From contig SLKA01000058.1 in the NCBI GenBank assembly GCA_007134845.1, forward strand, positions 1 to 49,348: a stretch of DNA of 49,348 bases. The letters run 5' to 3'. Position 1 is the stretch's first letter, and every line of letters begins with the position of its first letter. Below the pieces are notes generated by a model. The model was given only the letters and a program-made list of their open reading frames with translations. It had not been told where the DNA came from and made no database searches. This DNA comes from Balneolales bacterium (GTDB lineage: Bacteria > Bacteroidota > Rhodothermia > Balneolales > Natronogracilivirgulaceae). A program made the position numbers and the translations under genes. Shown here piece by piece: positions 1 through 8,933 of the stretch.

Positions 1-214
1 AATCCGGACAAATAACATTGTTTCATTGGGGGGATTGATTTTGGAAAAGACGAATAATCTGTCCTAAATGTACCTAATCATAGAGAATTTGAATATCTTG
101 AAACGTTTTGGACAGCTGTGGTTTCGCAGGTATATATTTTCACAGGTATCATGTGTATCCCTGACAAAAGTCATGGATGTTCCACCTTAACGGTTGCACG
201 GTTGTTTTCTGTTT

Positions 215-415
215 ATGAAAATTTCACCATCTGCTCCAATAACCCGATTGACACTTAACCGTAAATGCAGGCTGTGCGGTTCCCCAATGGATCGAATCAA
301 ACGAAAAAAATGGCACCGCCTTTTGAGCAAGATCATCCCTGTTATCCATATGGAATGCTGTAACAGACGTTATCTTCTCATCGGCAAAGGTGTGAACTAC
401 AAGGCTGCAAAATAG
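215..415 (+). CDS. Possible small zinc-ribbon protein (66 aa)
   Basis: A short ORF with the look of small bacterial zinc-ribbon proteins: a CxxCG pair at residues 18-21, a basic stretch with an RIKRKKW motif around residues 28-33, then HxxCC at 45-49 followed by RRYL. In this loosely defined group a first CxxC is usually followed by a basic helix and a second CxxCxxRYL. The second knuckle here is imperfect, so metal binding is inferred. I chose the ATG at 215; an in-frame TTG lies 21 bases upstream. It converges on the wecB-like gene, with 13 bases between the stops. Function is unknown. It could be a chance ORF, since no clear ribosome binding site precedes it. Confidence 0.4.
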   Translation: MKISPSAPITRLTLNRKCRLCGSPMDRIKRKKWHRLLSKIIPVIHMECCNRRYLLIGKGVNYKAAK

Positions 416-428
416 CTTCTTGCCGCTG

Positions 429-1586
429 CTATTTTTTCGCTGAAAAAAGAAGGGATTCATCACGGTATGCACGGTGCGCCGCCAGGCGTCCGGACGCGGC
501 CAGATCCAGCAGAATCTCCACGATCCGCTGCGAAGTGCTGCCGTCCCATTTGTCCGGGATCTGTCCGGTTTTCCAGTTACCGCTCATCAGCTGCTCCAGT
601 GCCGGACCTATGGCAGCCGGATCCGTTCCGATGAGCTCGTTGGTGCCCATGGTAACCGTTTCTGGCCGTTCGGTGTTATCGCGCAGCGTCAGACAGGGGA
701 CCCCCAGCACGGTCGTCTCCTCGGTTATCCCCCCGGAATCGGTGATCACAGCACGAGCTGAACGCACCAGATAGATGAATTCAAGATAGCCGAGCGGATC
801 AACATAGTGAAGGTTCGGCCGGGTGAGACCGAGACTATTCAGGATAGCGCGGGTTCGTGGATGTGTCGGGAAAACAACCGGTTCGCCGCCGGAATGATCC
901 ATGATATTATTGATCAGGTCACGCAAAGTCTGCTCCTCGTCGACATTGGCCGGACGATGCAGCGTCATCACGAAATATGCCCCGTCATGCAGCCCAAGCT
1001 CATCCCACAGGTCCGATTTGCGCAGATGGTCCAGCTGGGAGTATAGTGTGTCGATCATGGTATTCCCGACATGAAAAATGCGATCGGGTGTGATGCCTTC
1101 TGATGCAAGATTCCTGTTGGCCGCATCGGATGTCGTAAAAAAGTAGTCGGTGATGCTGTCGGTGGCCACACGGTTGATCTCCTCGGGCATGGTCCAGTCG
1201 CGCGAACGGATCCCCCCTTCCACATGCGCCACCCGGATGCCCAGCTTCTTGGCCGTTATGGAACAGGCCATGGTGGATGTCACATCACCGACGACAATAC
1301 AGATATCGGGGCGGGGCCCGGCCTGCAGCAACCGCTCGTAGCCGGTCATGATGGCGGCAGTCTGTCCGGCCTGGGTGCCGCCGCCGGCACCCAGGTTGTG
1401 GTCCGGTTTGGGAATGCCGAGCTGCTCGAAGAAGCTGTCACTCATGTTCTTGTCGTAGTGCTGACCGGTGTGGATGATCCGGAACCGGATGTCACCGCCC
1501 TGCTGCTGCGCCTGCCGTATGGCATGCGTGATGGGGGCTATTTTCATGAAATTGGGGCGTGCCCCGGCGATGAGATCGGCTAACAT
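429..1586 (-). CDS. wecB: UDP-N-acetylglucosamine 2-epimerase (non-hydrolysing)
   Basis: Cytoplasmic enzyme expected to interconvert UDP-GlcNAc and UDP-ManNAc, the donor precursor for ManNAc or ManNAcA residues in surface glycans. The 385-aa length is normal for the family. Visible family motifs are GARPNFMK near the N-terminus, HVEGGIRSRDW followed by PEEINR in the middle, and TDSGGITEE before the C-terminal third, which lines the UDP site. The second residue of the HVEGG motif is Gly where HVEAG is most usual, a mild change. The ATG start is the only one possible because an in-frame stop lies just upstream. It stands alone, divergent from the Wzi-like gene and convergent with the small ORF at its 3' side. 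The WbpA-like dehydrogenase at 9800 could act on related UDP-HexNAc sugars. Confidence 0.9.
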   Translation of the reverse strand: MLADLIAGARPNFMKIAPITHAIRQAQQQGGDIRFRIIHTGQHYDKNMSDSFFEQLGIPKPDHNLGAGGGTQAGQTAAIMTGYERLLQAGPRPDICIVVGDVTSTMACSITAKKLGIRVAHVEGGIRSRDWTMPEEINRVATDSITDYFFTTSDAANRNLASEGITPDRIFHVGNTMIDTLYSQLDHLRKSDLWDELGLHDGAYFVMTLHRPANVDEEQTLRDLINNIMDHSGGEPVVFPTHPRTRAILNSLGLTRPNLHYVDPLGYLEFIYLVRSARAVITDSGGITEETTVLGVPCLTLRDNTERPETVTMGTNELIGTDPAAIGPALEQLMSGNWKTGQIPDKWDGSTSQRIVEILLDLAASGRLAAHRAYRDESLLFSAKK

Positions 1587-1879
1587 ATTTTATATGATTC
1601 AGTGTAATGCGTTTCGGGTGTATACCAAAGAATCCGGTAAATATTCATATTGGTTTCGCCCCGAAAGGTATCACATTTACAGGAGAAATGTAGGCGTGAG
1701 TGCTAAATTTCGGTTAATCGGGTGTACCTTTCCACAAAAAGGTGTAATTTAATAATTTGCTATCATTACCACATTTGCAGTATCTAAAAAATCATTCACC
1801 CTATTCTGACTTCATGTGTCCCCGGAACGAGTGCAGCAGAGAAAAGATAGCCGCAAATATAAGCGGACTCCGGGACATC

Positions 1880-3628
1880 ATGCCCGTGGACCTGCTTGCA
1901 AGAATGAAGCCAATACTGGTCATGATGGCAATGACAGCAGGACTTATGCTGCTGCCATGGGGTTCGTCATTTGCCCGGCAGGATGCAGACCAGAGCAGCA
2001 GGAACGGCGATCAATCTCTCATTCCTCCAATATTTTGGCAGGTGGATATGGCAGCTTCTGGCGGATCGGCGGACCGGATGCCTCTGTGGCAGGTATCTCA
2101 CCGTGGCGGGCGTCTGCTGGATCGCCAGGTCGATGGCTGGTTCAGTGCGCGCATCGTCACAGACTGGCGGCATGCTCAAAACCGTTATCAACCCGAATCC
2201 AGCCGCAGCTACAGCCGCTGGTACACCTGGAAACCTGATTTCAGGTCCGGCATCGACTTCATCGGAAAAACCGAACCGGGTGAATCCCGCATATACGAAG
2301 CTTTTCTGCAGCTTCGCTACGGACCGTTTGAAGTGACCGGCGGACGCCGGTCCTACACTACCGGCTTTGCATACGACCCCCTGTCAACCGGCTCTTTGGG
2401 CATGAGTCGCAACTATGCTCCTTTTCCGCGCATCACTGCCGGCATCCCTCATTACATTCCGATTCCGTTTACATTCAGGCTGTTGGAGTTCAAGGGTCAG
2501 TACTCCCACGCCTGGCTTGATGATGACCGGTTTACTTCCAACCCCTGGCTGCACGAAAAGAATATATTTATCCAGACCCGCAGCGACTGGCCGGTGCGGC
2601 TACGCGGCGGCTTCAGTCATTTTGCCATGTGGAGCGGTACGCACCCGGAACTTGGGCAAACCCCCAACAGTTTTGAAGACTATCTGCGCATCGTTTTCGC
2701 CCGCAGCGCTGATCCGACCCGGGATCCAGACGGTAATTTTCAGCAGTGGGTTGATAATGCCATCGGCGATCACCTGGGTGTCATCGAATTCGGTATTGGC
2801 TGGGAGGGCTGGGGCATGGAATGGGACGTTTACCGCCAGTTTCTTTTTGAAGATGGAAGCGGAATGCGATTCTATCACAACAGGGACGGGCTGAACGGGT
2901 TGAAAATCCGGCCGGAACAAGGTCGCGCCGGCAGCTGGGCCGGGGGATGGATCAGTACCATCCTGCTGGAATACCTGAACACCACCTGGCAAAGCGGCCC
3001 CGGCCCAACGGATCCCCCCGAAAGTCCTGACGATCCATTTTACGATCCGGATGAACCCTATTTTGATCCTGATTATCCCTACAATTTCGGCGGACGGGAT
3101 CAATACTACAACCACTATATATTCATCAACGGATGGACCTACCGAGAGTTTTCCATGGGATCCCCCCTGCTTTTGCAGCAGGACCGTGGGCGGTTTTATT
3201 ATCCTGACGGAACATTTACCTGGCGTCAGTTCGTCAGCAACCGGGTGCAGGCGTGGCATCTCGGTGTGGATGGAGATCTGTCCGGATTGGCAAACAGCAA
3301 CCTGACAGCGGTGTCGGCCGCCGGACAGGTGCTCAGGGGGTACCGGCTGCTGATCACGCGCGCACGGCACCAGGGCGTCTACGATAACATTGACATCTTC
3401 AATCAGATTATCAATCCGGATGCACCTTTCGCAGAAAAGCCGGTGCAATATCATACCATGCTGGAACTCACAGGCCGTGTTCCGTGGTTCGACGGGCAGT
3501 TCACGAACGACCCCAACTCTCTCCTGAATGAATTGCGCATGACCCTATCGTTCAGTTTTGATACCGGTGAGCTGGCAAACCATACCGGTATTTTCCTCGG
3601 TATTCGCTGGGGTAATGCCACCTACTGA
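1880..3628 (+). CDS. Wzi-like capsule assembly outer-membrane protein
   Basis: Predicted outer-membrane beta-barrel of the capsule-assembly Wzi family, which in E. coli K30 helps attach group 1 capsule at the cell surface. The N-terminus has a signal peptide with a hydrophobic run (ILVMMAMTAGLMLLPW) and an AR-Q cleavage-like site. The rest is rich in alternating aromatic and charged strands. Typical late family features are present: a GGRDQYYNHY segment followed by NGWTYREFSMGSPLL. A Pro/Asp-rich acidic insertion (about 40 residues) precedes that segment. I chose the ATG at 1880; the ATG at 1904 gives a more classic signal peptide, and upstream ATG/TTG starts at 1814 and 1757 also exist. It is one of the very few plus-strand genes here and is transcribed separately from the biosynthesis operons. 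Confidence 0.7.
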   Translation: MPVDLLARMKPILVMMAMTAGLMLLPWGSSFARQDADQSSRNGDQSLIPPIFWQVDMAASGGSADRMPLWQVSHRGGRLLDRQVDGWFSARIVTDWRHAQNRYQPESSRSYSRWYTWKPDFRSGIDFIGKTEPGESRIYEAFLQLRYGPFEVTGGRRSYTTGFAYDPLSTGSLGMSRNYAPFPRITAGIPHYIPIPFTFRLLEFKGQYSHAWLDDDRFTSNPWLHEKNIFIQTRSDWPVRLRGGFSHFAMWSGTHPELGQTPNSFEDYLRIVFARSADPTRDPDGNFQQWVDNAIGDHLGVIEFGIGWEGWGMEWDVYRQFLFEDGSGMRFYHNRDGLNGLKIRPEQGRAGSWAGGWISTILLEYLNTTWQSGPGPTDPPESPDDPFYDPDEPYFDPDYPYNFGGRDQYYNHYIFINGWTYREFSMGSPLLLQQDRGRFYYPDGTFTWRQFVSNRVQAWHLGVDGDLSGLANSNLTAVSAAGQVLRGYRLLITRARHQGVYDNIDIFNQIINPDAPFAEKPVQYHTMLELTGRVPWFDGQFTNDPNSLLNELRMTLSFSFDTGELANHTGIFLGIRWGNATY

Positions 3629-3765
3629 CCTTTACCCGCGGGCAGTTGCCGGACGTTGCGTTCCGGATGAAGTGCACGCAATTCCACCATGCGTTGCCAC
3701 AAGTGCAACCGGGCATCCTGTTTCATCATCGATGGCTTCCCGGCAGGATGCAGCATCGCTTCGGG

Positions 3766-6009
3766 TTAAAAGGATAGGGAAAAGCCAAATGCGGCATACT
3801 CTCTGTAAGGCCGATTTCCAATCTGCAAGTATTCAACTTTGGGGCCCATGGCTACGTAAGGCTGGCGCAACGATGCATGCGTCACGCCGGGTGCTTCGCT
3901 GTGGCCTGCATCCGCAAAAAAAGCATAGGTAAAGGATTGGTGCAGATCAATCAAACTGTAAATCCAGATTCCAAGTGTTGCAGCGCCCATAGCGATCAGG
4001 ACTTCATTTGAGGGCGTCGGACCGGGATAGTTATACCGGTACGCTGCGCCTGCGAATGTCGATCCGGCCAGGGTTGTAAACACTCCGGTAAGCACAAATG
4101 CTTTGGGTTTTTGATGGATATAGAGATGGCCCAAACCGGGATAAAGAGCTGAGAGCGTCATTGCACGGGTTTTACTGGCACTCCGGATCACATCCTCGCG
4201 GCTGACCTGGTCCGGTGTTCTACTTTCACCCATATAGGCTTCAAATGTGGCGGACACCGGGAGTGTCCTGTACGCCGGGAGATGGCGCTGCAGGTCGTAA
4301 ATATTAAACACCCAGAAAGCCGCAGTGGCTGTTCCGAGCGAAAGCAGGAAGGTATTGCCCGGACGCTTCCCTGTCGTCTGATATCGGTGCACCGAGCTGA
4401 ATACCGTAGCGCCGGCAAGTACTGTAAACGTACCGGCCATATAGGCTCCACGGCGGTTTTCACCAATATGGAAATGTCCCCATCCCGGGTAAAGACCGCT
4501 GCGTATGGTTGCAGGGACATCTTGAATTTCTTTCCTGACCACCGGTTCACTTGTGGTCGAGCGACGGTCTGCGACCTTGAGCTGATCCTCATCATCAAGC
4601 CGGGCAACATATACGTAGCGGGTTTGCCGGTCGGCCCGTGCAACTGCCGGATAGCGGTTATTGCCGGTTGGATCAAGCCAGTCAAACCGGTTGCTGAAGC
4701 TGAACAGATTCATGGTGAAATCACTTCTGCCCTCGCTGTACCGGATCAAATTTGAAAAATAGAGCGGATGATCAAGATCAGGGTCGTGTTTCACCCACAG
4801 GATGCCGGTCACCTCGCGCCGGTCGAAATCGATGGTGGCCCATTGCGGTCCGCTTCTAGGAAAAGCTCTTGCCATTTCAGCGATATAGGCCTGGGCGGTA
4901 CCCGGAAGTGGCTGTCCTCTCCACCTGTTTTGGTTTCGGTCATACTCCAGATGTAAAAGCCGGATATTCATTTCCGTAAAGGGCTCCCCACCGGATGGAT
5001 GGTCCAAATCCGGTTCATTTTCCGTGATTTCACCCCCGACGTCCGGATCGGTGTCCTGTCCTGCATTCGCATCGAAGTGCTCGTAAAAAGCCAGTGTTCG
5101 TGTTGATGGGGCCCATGAAGGGCGCAGATGGCTGGCCCCTGCATTTCCAGTGTCAATGACCGAAACCAGATGGGACCGGGGCAGTAGTCCGGGGCGGACC
5201 GTTTGAACATCGATCACATAGATTGATTCACGATCCTCCCGGTCGCCTTCTACCGGACTGCTTTGATAGGCGATCATTCTGCTGTCATGCGACCAGGCAG
5301 GAAAGTAACATCCGTTCGGATTATCGGTTATCCTCACCGGATTCATCTCGGAAAAATCCCTCATTCGGATCACCTTACCGATATCCGGTACGAGGTAGAG
5401 GTCACCGTCAGCGGAAAAAACAAGGGCATTTCCGTCAGGTGAAAACACCGGATTGGTAACCACATTTCCGAAAGCGATGGGAAATACTGCCATGTTCAGC
5501 GTAGCATTGGAGGTGATGTAACCAATGTGCAGCTGCGTTTTGCCGGATTTGGTTCCCGTAAATGTAAACCATTTGTATCCGAACTGGTCCAGCACCGGCC
5601 ACCAGGAAAAATCTCCCTCAAAATGTCCGGATGGCAGTCCGGCCTTTCTCATCATCTCTTCGGTTTCGGTGCGTGTAGATGATCTTATGGGGTTTGTGGG
5701 ATTCCCCGGATTCTGTTCCGTTCTGGTTACACGGGTCACACGTTCATCGATACCGGTTGCGATATGATATATATGCAGGTAGCGCTGGTTGTCATCCTGA
5801 CGGGTATAAGCCATGATGTCAGGATTGGATGGCGAAGGCACCGGGTAGCTGATATTTCCTGTCGGATTGCTCACAGTCAGCACCGGAGCCGCAAACACGA
5901 GTGTCAACGTCAGGGACAGGGTCAGCATCGCGACCTTGCGGCGCTCACTCGTATGCCCGGCAGGAAGAACAGACAATAAGTGATTCAGGAATCCGTATAG
6001 GTGCCTCAT
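3766..6009 (-). CDS. TolB-like beta-propeller protein with two C-terminal membrane repeats
   Basis: After an N-terminal signal or anchor segment (LTLSLTLTLVFAAPVLT) there is a WD40-like/TolB propeller region. Its blades show the typical pattern PVFSPDGNALVFSADGDLYL, followed by FPAWSHDSRMIAYQSS and LRPSWAPSTRTLAFYEH. The C-terminal third holds two copies of a DUF5683-like unit starting LYPGWGHFHIG (about residue 506) and LYPGLGHLYIH (about residue 622). Each is followed by hydrophobic helices ending in a (F/W)xxNIYDL or IYSLIDL motif. The ATG at 6009 is preferred because the longest frame would use a GTG with an unnatural leader. No function is known. An envelope protein binding a peptide or glycan, with a membrane-anchored tail, is the most that can be inferred. 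It follows the epimerase gene by about 90 bases. Confidence 0.7.
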   Translation of the reverse strand: MRHLYGFLNHLLSVLPAGHTSERRKVAMLTLSLTLTLVFAAPVLTVSNPTGNISYPVPSPSNPDIMAYTRQDDNQRYLHIYHIATGIDERVTRVTRTEQNPGNPTNPIRSSTRTETEEMMRKAGLPSGHFEGDFSWWPVLDQFGYKWFTFTGTKSGKTQLHIGYITSNATLNMAVFPIAFGNVVTNPVFSPDGNALVFSADGDLYLVPDIGKVIRMRDFSEMNPVRITDNPNGCYFPAWSHDSRMIAYQSSPVEGDREDRESIYVIDVQTVRPGLLPRSHLVSVIDTGNAGASHLRPSWAPSTRTLAFYEHFDANAGQDTDPDVGGEITENEPDLDHPSGGEPFTEMNIRLLHLEYDRNQNRWRGQPLPGTAQAYIAEMARAFPRSGPQWATIDFDRREVTGILWVKHDPDLDHPLYFSNLIRYSEGRSDFTMNLFSFSNRFDWLDPTGNNRYPAVARADRQTRYVYVARLDDEDQLKVADRRSTTSEPVVRKEIQDVPATIRSGLYPGWGHFHIGENRRGAYMAGTFTVLAGATVFSSVHRYQTTGKRPGNTFLLSLGTATAAFWVFNIYDLQRHLPAYRTLPVSATFEAYMGESRTPDQVSREDVIRSASKTRAMTLSALYPGLGHLYIHQKPKAFVLTGVFTTLAGSTFAGAAYRYNYPGPTPSNEVLIAMGAATLGIWIYSLIDLHQSFTYAFFADAGHSEAPGVTHASLRQPYVAMGPKVEYLQIGNRPYREYAAFGFSLSF

Positions 6010-6096
6010 GTGCGTATGAATTAATATCTTCGTTTTCGGTTGGGATGAGCCTGATGCAAACATGCAAAAAATTAAGGAAAAAAACACTTTAAAGGC

Positions 6097-7206
6097 TCAT
6101 TTTCCGAAGTAGCTCCGATACCAGCTAACAAATTCTGCAATTCCTTGTGAGACATCTACTTTCGGTTTGTACCCTATGTACTCGAACAGGTCGGATACAT
6201 CGGCCCATGTCCGGGGCACATCACCCGGCTGAATATCCATCATGTTCTTTTTCGCCTTGACGCCCAGATGTTTTTCGAGCTCGGCGATATAATCCATCAG
6301 CGCAACCGGCTGGTTGTGACCGATATTGAATATGCGATAGGGTGCAAAGCTGGTTGACGGATCAGGTGCATCACCGGACCACTCCTTCTCTCCCACCGGC
6401 GGTTTTGGAATGAGCCGCACAATGCTCTCAACGATATCGTCGACATAGGTGAAGTCGCGCTCCATCTTTCCGTGGTTGTAAACATCGATCGGTTTGCCGG
6501 ATGTCATGGCTTCGGCAAACAGAAACAAGGCCATGTCGGGCCGTCCCCAGGGTCCGTAGACCGTAAAAAACCGAAGTCCGGTTGATGGTATCCCGTAGAG
6601 GTGGCTGTAGGTGTGGGCCATCAGCTCGTTGGATTTCTTGGTGGCGGCGTAGAGGGAGACGGGATGGTCCACATTATCACGCACCGAAAAGGGCATCTGC
6701 GTGTTGGCGCCATAGACCGAACTGGAGGAGGCGTAGACCAGATGGGAAACCGGATGGTGTCTGCAGGCTTCCAGAATATTCAGGAAACCGGTGATATTGC
6801 TGTCGATGTAGGAATGCGGGTTCTGCAGACTGTACCGCACGCCGGCCTGGGCCGCCAGATGCACCACGGCATCAAACGCACTGTTTGAAAAAAGCTCATT
6901 TATCCCCTCTCTGTCTGCCAGCTCAAGACGCACAAACCGGAACGGAGCGGCGGCAGTGGCAGGAACATCGGCACCTGCACCGGCTCTGGCACTTGCATCG
7001 GCTTTGGTTCCTACACCGGAATCTGCACCGGGATCGGTGCCGGCTTCAAGATCCACACCGAGCTGGCCAAGCCGGTCGTGTTTGAGCTTCGGATCGTAGT
7101 AGTTGTTGAGGTTGTCCAGCCCGGTGACGGTATGACCATCGGCAAGCAGGCGTTTTGAAAGGTGAAAGCCAATAAAACCGGCCGCGCCGGTAACCAGAAT
7201 GTTCAT
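6097..7206 (-). CDS. SDR nucleotide-sugar epimerase, UDP-glucuronate 4-epimerase-like
   Basis: Extended short-chain dehydrogenase for nucleotide sugars. It has the NAD-binding TGAAGFIG at residues 7-14, the DNLNNYYD motif at 31-38 typical of the CapI/LpsL UDP-glucuronate 4-epimerase subgroup, a serine-rich YASSSSVYG segment, the catalytic YAATKK, and RFFTVYGPWGRPDM. It probably converts UDP-GlcA to UDP-GalA for the polysaccharide. An unusual insertion lies at about residues 52-88. It is rich in Ala, Gly, Asp and Thr, has a four-residue period, and is encoded by a degenerate 12-bp repeat (see separate entry). It replaces a normally short surface loop, so activity may be retained. A rho-independent terminator of the gene upstream lies before its start. 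Confidence 0.85.
   Translation of the reverse strand: MNILVTGAAGFIGFHLSKRLLADGHTVTGLDNLNNYYDPKLKHDRLGQLGVDLEAGTDPGADSGVGTKADASARAGAGADVPATAAAPFRFVRLELADREGINELFSNSAFDAVVHLAAQAGVRYSLQNPHSYIDSNITGFLNILEACRHHPVSHLVYASSSSVYGANTQMPFSVRDNVDHPVSLYAATKKSNELMAHTYSHLYGIPSTGLRFFTVYGPWGRPDMALFLFAEAMTSGKPIDVYNHGKMERDFTYVDDIVESIVRLIPKPPVGEKEWSGDAPDPSTSFAPYRIFNIGHNQPVALMDYIAELEKHLGVKAKKNMMDIQPGDVPRTWADVSDLFEYIGYKPKVDVSQGIAEFVSWYRSYFGK
6943..7053. repeat. Degenerate GC-rich 12-bp-period repeat inside the epimerase gene
   Basis: Cut into 12-base blocks, this stretch shows recurring gcaccgg(n)atc(g/t)-like units, for example GCACCGGCTCTG, ACACCGGAATCT, GCACCGGGATCG and GTGCCGGCTTCA. In the protein it gives a four-residue rhythm (EAGT, DPGA, DSGV, GTKA, DASA, RAGA, GADV, PATA). 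Other SDR epimerases lack such a segment at this loop. Similar period-12 stretches occur at 26989-27060, 44386-44450 and 46954-47008. Confidence 0.6.
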
Positions 7207-7237
7207 TTCTTTTTTGATTTCGAATTTCGCTATGTCA

Positions 7238-7285
7238 TAGTAAAAAAGTCCGCAGAGGACAGCGACATCATCCCTTGCGGACTTT
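7238..7285 (-). terminator. Rho-independent terminator after the outer-membrane protein gene
   Basis: Perfect 10-base inverted repeat: AAAGTCCGCA at 7245-7254 and TGCGGACTTT at 7276-7285, with a 21-base loop. Read on the minus strand, the stem is followed by a run of six T. It lies between the stop of the SPOR-domain barrel gene and the start of the epimerase gene, so it would end transcription of the former. Confidence 0.75.
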
Positions 7286-7348
7286 AAATTTCGTTATACT
7301 TCCGGAGGTCAGACAGAAGAAACCGGCAAGCGCTCGTGTCATTTGTGC

Positions 7349-8620
7349 CTATTCAGCCCGGTGTTCACGAATATAGGAATCATCAAAGACATCCAGGACA
7401 CCGGTGAGCACGTCGTCGGCATCATCCATGCTTGTCAGGTTGCCGATCTGAACGCTGTACAGGCCATTAGGCAGTTGGTAGATGAAGAACGACAGCCGGT
7501 CTGTTTCATAGCCGCGTTGTGCCAGTCCATCACGTGTCATTTCAAGTGCACGGTGTGTCAGACGTGTGCTCCATGCGGCATACGTCTGTATGTAGATGCC
7601 CGGTTGTATCGATTTCTTCAGGTGTGCGATGCCGGCGGCCTGATGGATCTCGTCAATGCGTTCCATATCGCTGCCAAGCTGTTCTTCCAGTTCGGCTATT
7701 TGCAACTCAAGGGCGGTAATGGTTCGCCGTGCATCTTCAACCTCACTGCGCTGGGCCTTGTCCTGCATCTCCCGATTGATTTCAGTCAGACGGGCATCCT
7801 GAGTTTCAAGGTCACTCATCAACCGGTCCCACTCATCCTCGCGGCCTGTTACGGCATCATCCACGCTTCTTCGCCACTCCTGTGTCGCAGGAACGGGGGA
7901 ATACCAACGGGCATGCTGACGCCGTGAGGTTCCGAGATTGAATACGAGTCCGCCCATGAAACCGGCAAGGCGATCGTTTTGGCGAACGCCATTTACGGTT
8001 GGATAGCCGTCCAGCTGAAATCCGGGATTGAACTGGTGGTACATGTAGTCAAGCGAGATGTCGACGGCACTGCCCAGCCGGATCCGGGTACCGAAACCGA
8101 ACCCGTAATGACCTATCTGATCGCTTCGGTCAGCCACCCCGTCCATGCCCGACAGACTGCTGTGTCCCACACCGGCATTCAGGGAGATGTAGGGGTTGAA
8201 CCAGCGGTGTCCCCGGTCAAGCATGGTCAGATTCAGAATGTAGAGGCTCACTCCGCCGGATACTGACTGATAGATGTTCTCGTAAGGGCGGAAATCGGGA
8301 TCATTTTCAATCATGGAATAGGTGTAGCGAATATTCACTCCGAGAGAAGGTGTTGCCATATATTCGATGCCGGCTCCAAATGATGGATTGAAAAGGTCTG
8401 TCCGCACTCCGGTCGATCCGGTGAATGGGGTGATACCCATATCCGTTCTGGCAATGAAGGTTCCCCCGAAAAACTGCACACTCCATTTTCTGAGGTCAGG
8501 CTTGGGAGGAATCTGTCCGGAATCCTGCGCCAGGGTTGTCACCGGCATGCACAGCATGGCTGCCAGTACAACTGCCATCATTGTCCTGGAGAGAAAACAG
8601 TTTGTTTTCTGAATCTTCAT
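7349..8620 (-). CDS. Outer-membrane beta-barrel protein with coiled coil and SPOR-like C-terminus
   Basis: Three-part envelope protein. A signal peptide (AVVLAAMLCMPVTTLAQ) is followed by an outer-membrane beta-barrel domain of about 200 residues resembling OmpA/OMP_b-brl types. Next comes a heptad-like charged segment (RLMSDLETQDARLTEIN and EVEDARRTITALELQIAELE) that should form a coiled coil. The last 85 residues (GIYIQTYAAWSTR ... GLYSVQIGNLTSMDDAD) resemble a SPOR peptidoglycan-binding domain. This suggests a barrel tethered to the cell wall through the periplasm. It is a paralogue of the next gene upstream: both share ...DLRKWSVQ/DLNRWNVQ... and the later HYGFG/HYGLGVGSR strand motifs. 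A terminator follows. No clear Shine-Dalgarno is seen. Function beyond the envelope location is unknown. Confidence 0.7.
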   Translation of the reverse strand: MKIQKTNCFLSRTMMAVVLAAMLCMPVTTLAQDSGQIPPKPDLRKWSVQFFGGTFIARTDMGITPFTGSTGVRTDLFNPSFGAGIEYMATPSLGVNIRYTYSMIENDPDFRPYENIYQSVSGGVSLYILNLTMLDRGHRWFNPYISLNAGVGHSSLSGMDGVADRSDQIGHYGFGFGTRIRLGSAVDISLDYMYHQFNPGFQLDGYPTVNGVRQNDRLAGFMGGLVFNLGTSRRQHARWYSPVPATQEWRRSVDDAVTGREDEWDRLMSDLETQDARLTEINREMQDKAQRSEVEDARRTITALELQIAELEEQLGSDMERIDEIHQAAGIAHLKKSIQPGIYIQTYAAWSTRLTHRALEMTRDGLAQRGYETDRLSFFIYQLPNGLYSVQIGNLTSMDDADDVLTGVLDVFDDSYIREHRAE

Positions 8621-8933
8621 AGGAATAATTTTTTATGATCATTATAAGTATTCAAAGGAAAAACTGCAGCTGTATTAATATGTTTTAAAATGATTCTTTG
8701 GTCTGATTATGGTTCTAATGTGTGAAGTTACGAACGGCAAATCAGTTTCATTCAGAACATGATCGGGTACAATAGTTCACATTCGACTCGCAAAAACCCT
8801 CATAACATTTCAGATCAGATTGAGTATTAACCTGAATGTTGTTCCATGAATATAATACCACATTGATACAATAACAACATCCGTGCTAAGGCGTTGTGGC
8901 GTCCCATCCGGAAAAAATCCCGGTCACTCCTGA
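8621..8933. other. AT-rich intergenic stretch between two paralogous barrel genes
   Basis: 313 bases without a convincing ORF. It contains short AT palindromes (around 8634-8648 and 8672-8682) and presumably the promoter of the downstream barrel gene. A TATAAT-like hexamer lies on the minus strand at about 8642-8647 but has no good partner -35 box. No RNA gene or terminator could be recognised. Confidence 0.4.

Noticed and set aside
1-214. Coding sequence at the left window edge
   Set aside because: No frame with protein-like composition reaches the edge; stops occur in all frames and the stretch looks intergenic.
2600-3454. 284-codon frame opposite the Wzi-like gene
   Set aside because: The plus-strand reading has a signal peptide and Wzi motifs; the opposite frame has no recognisable domain.
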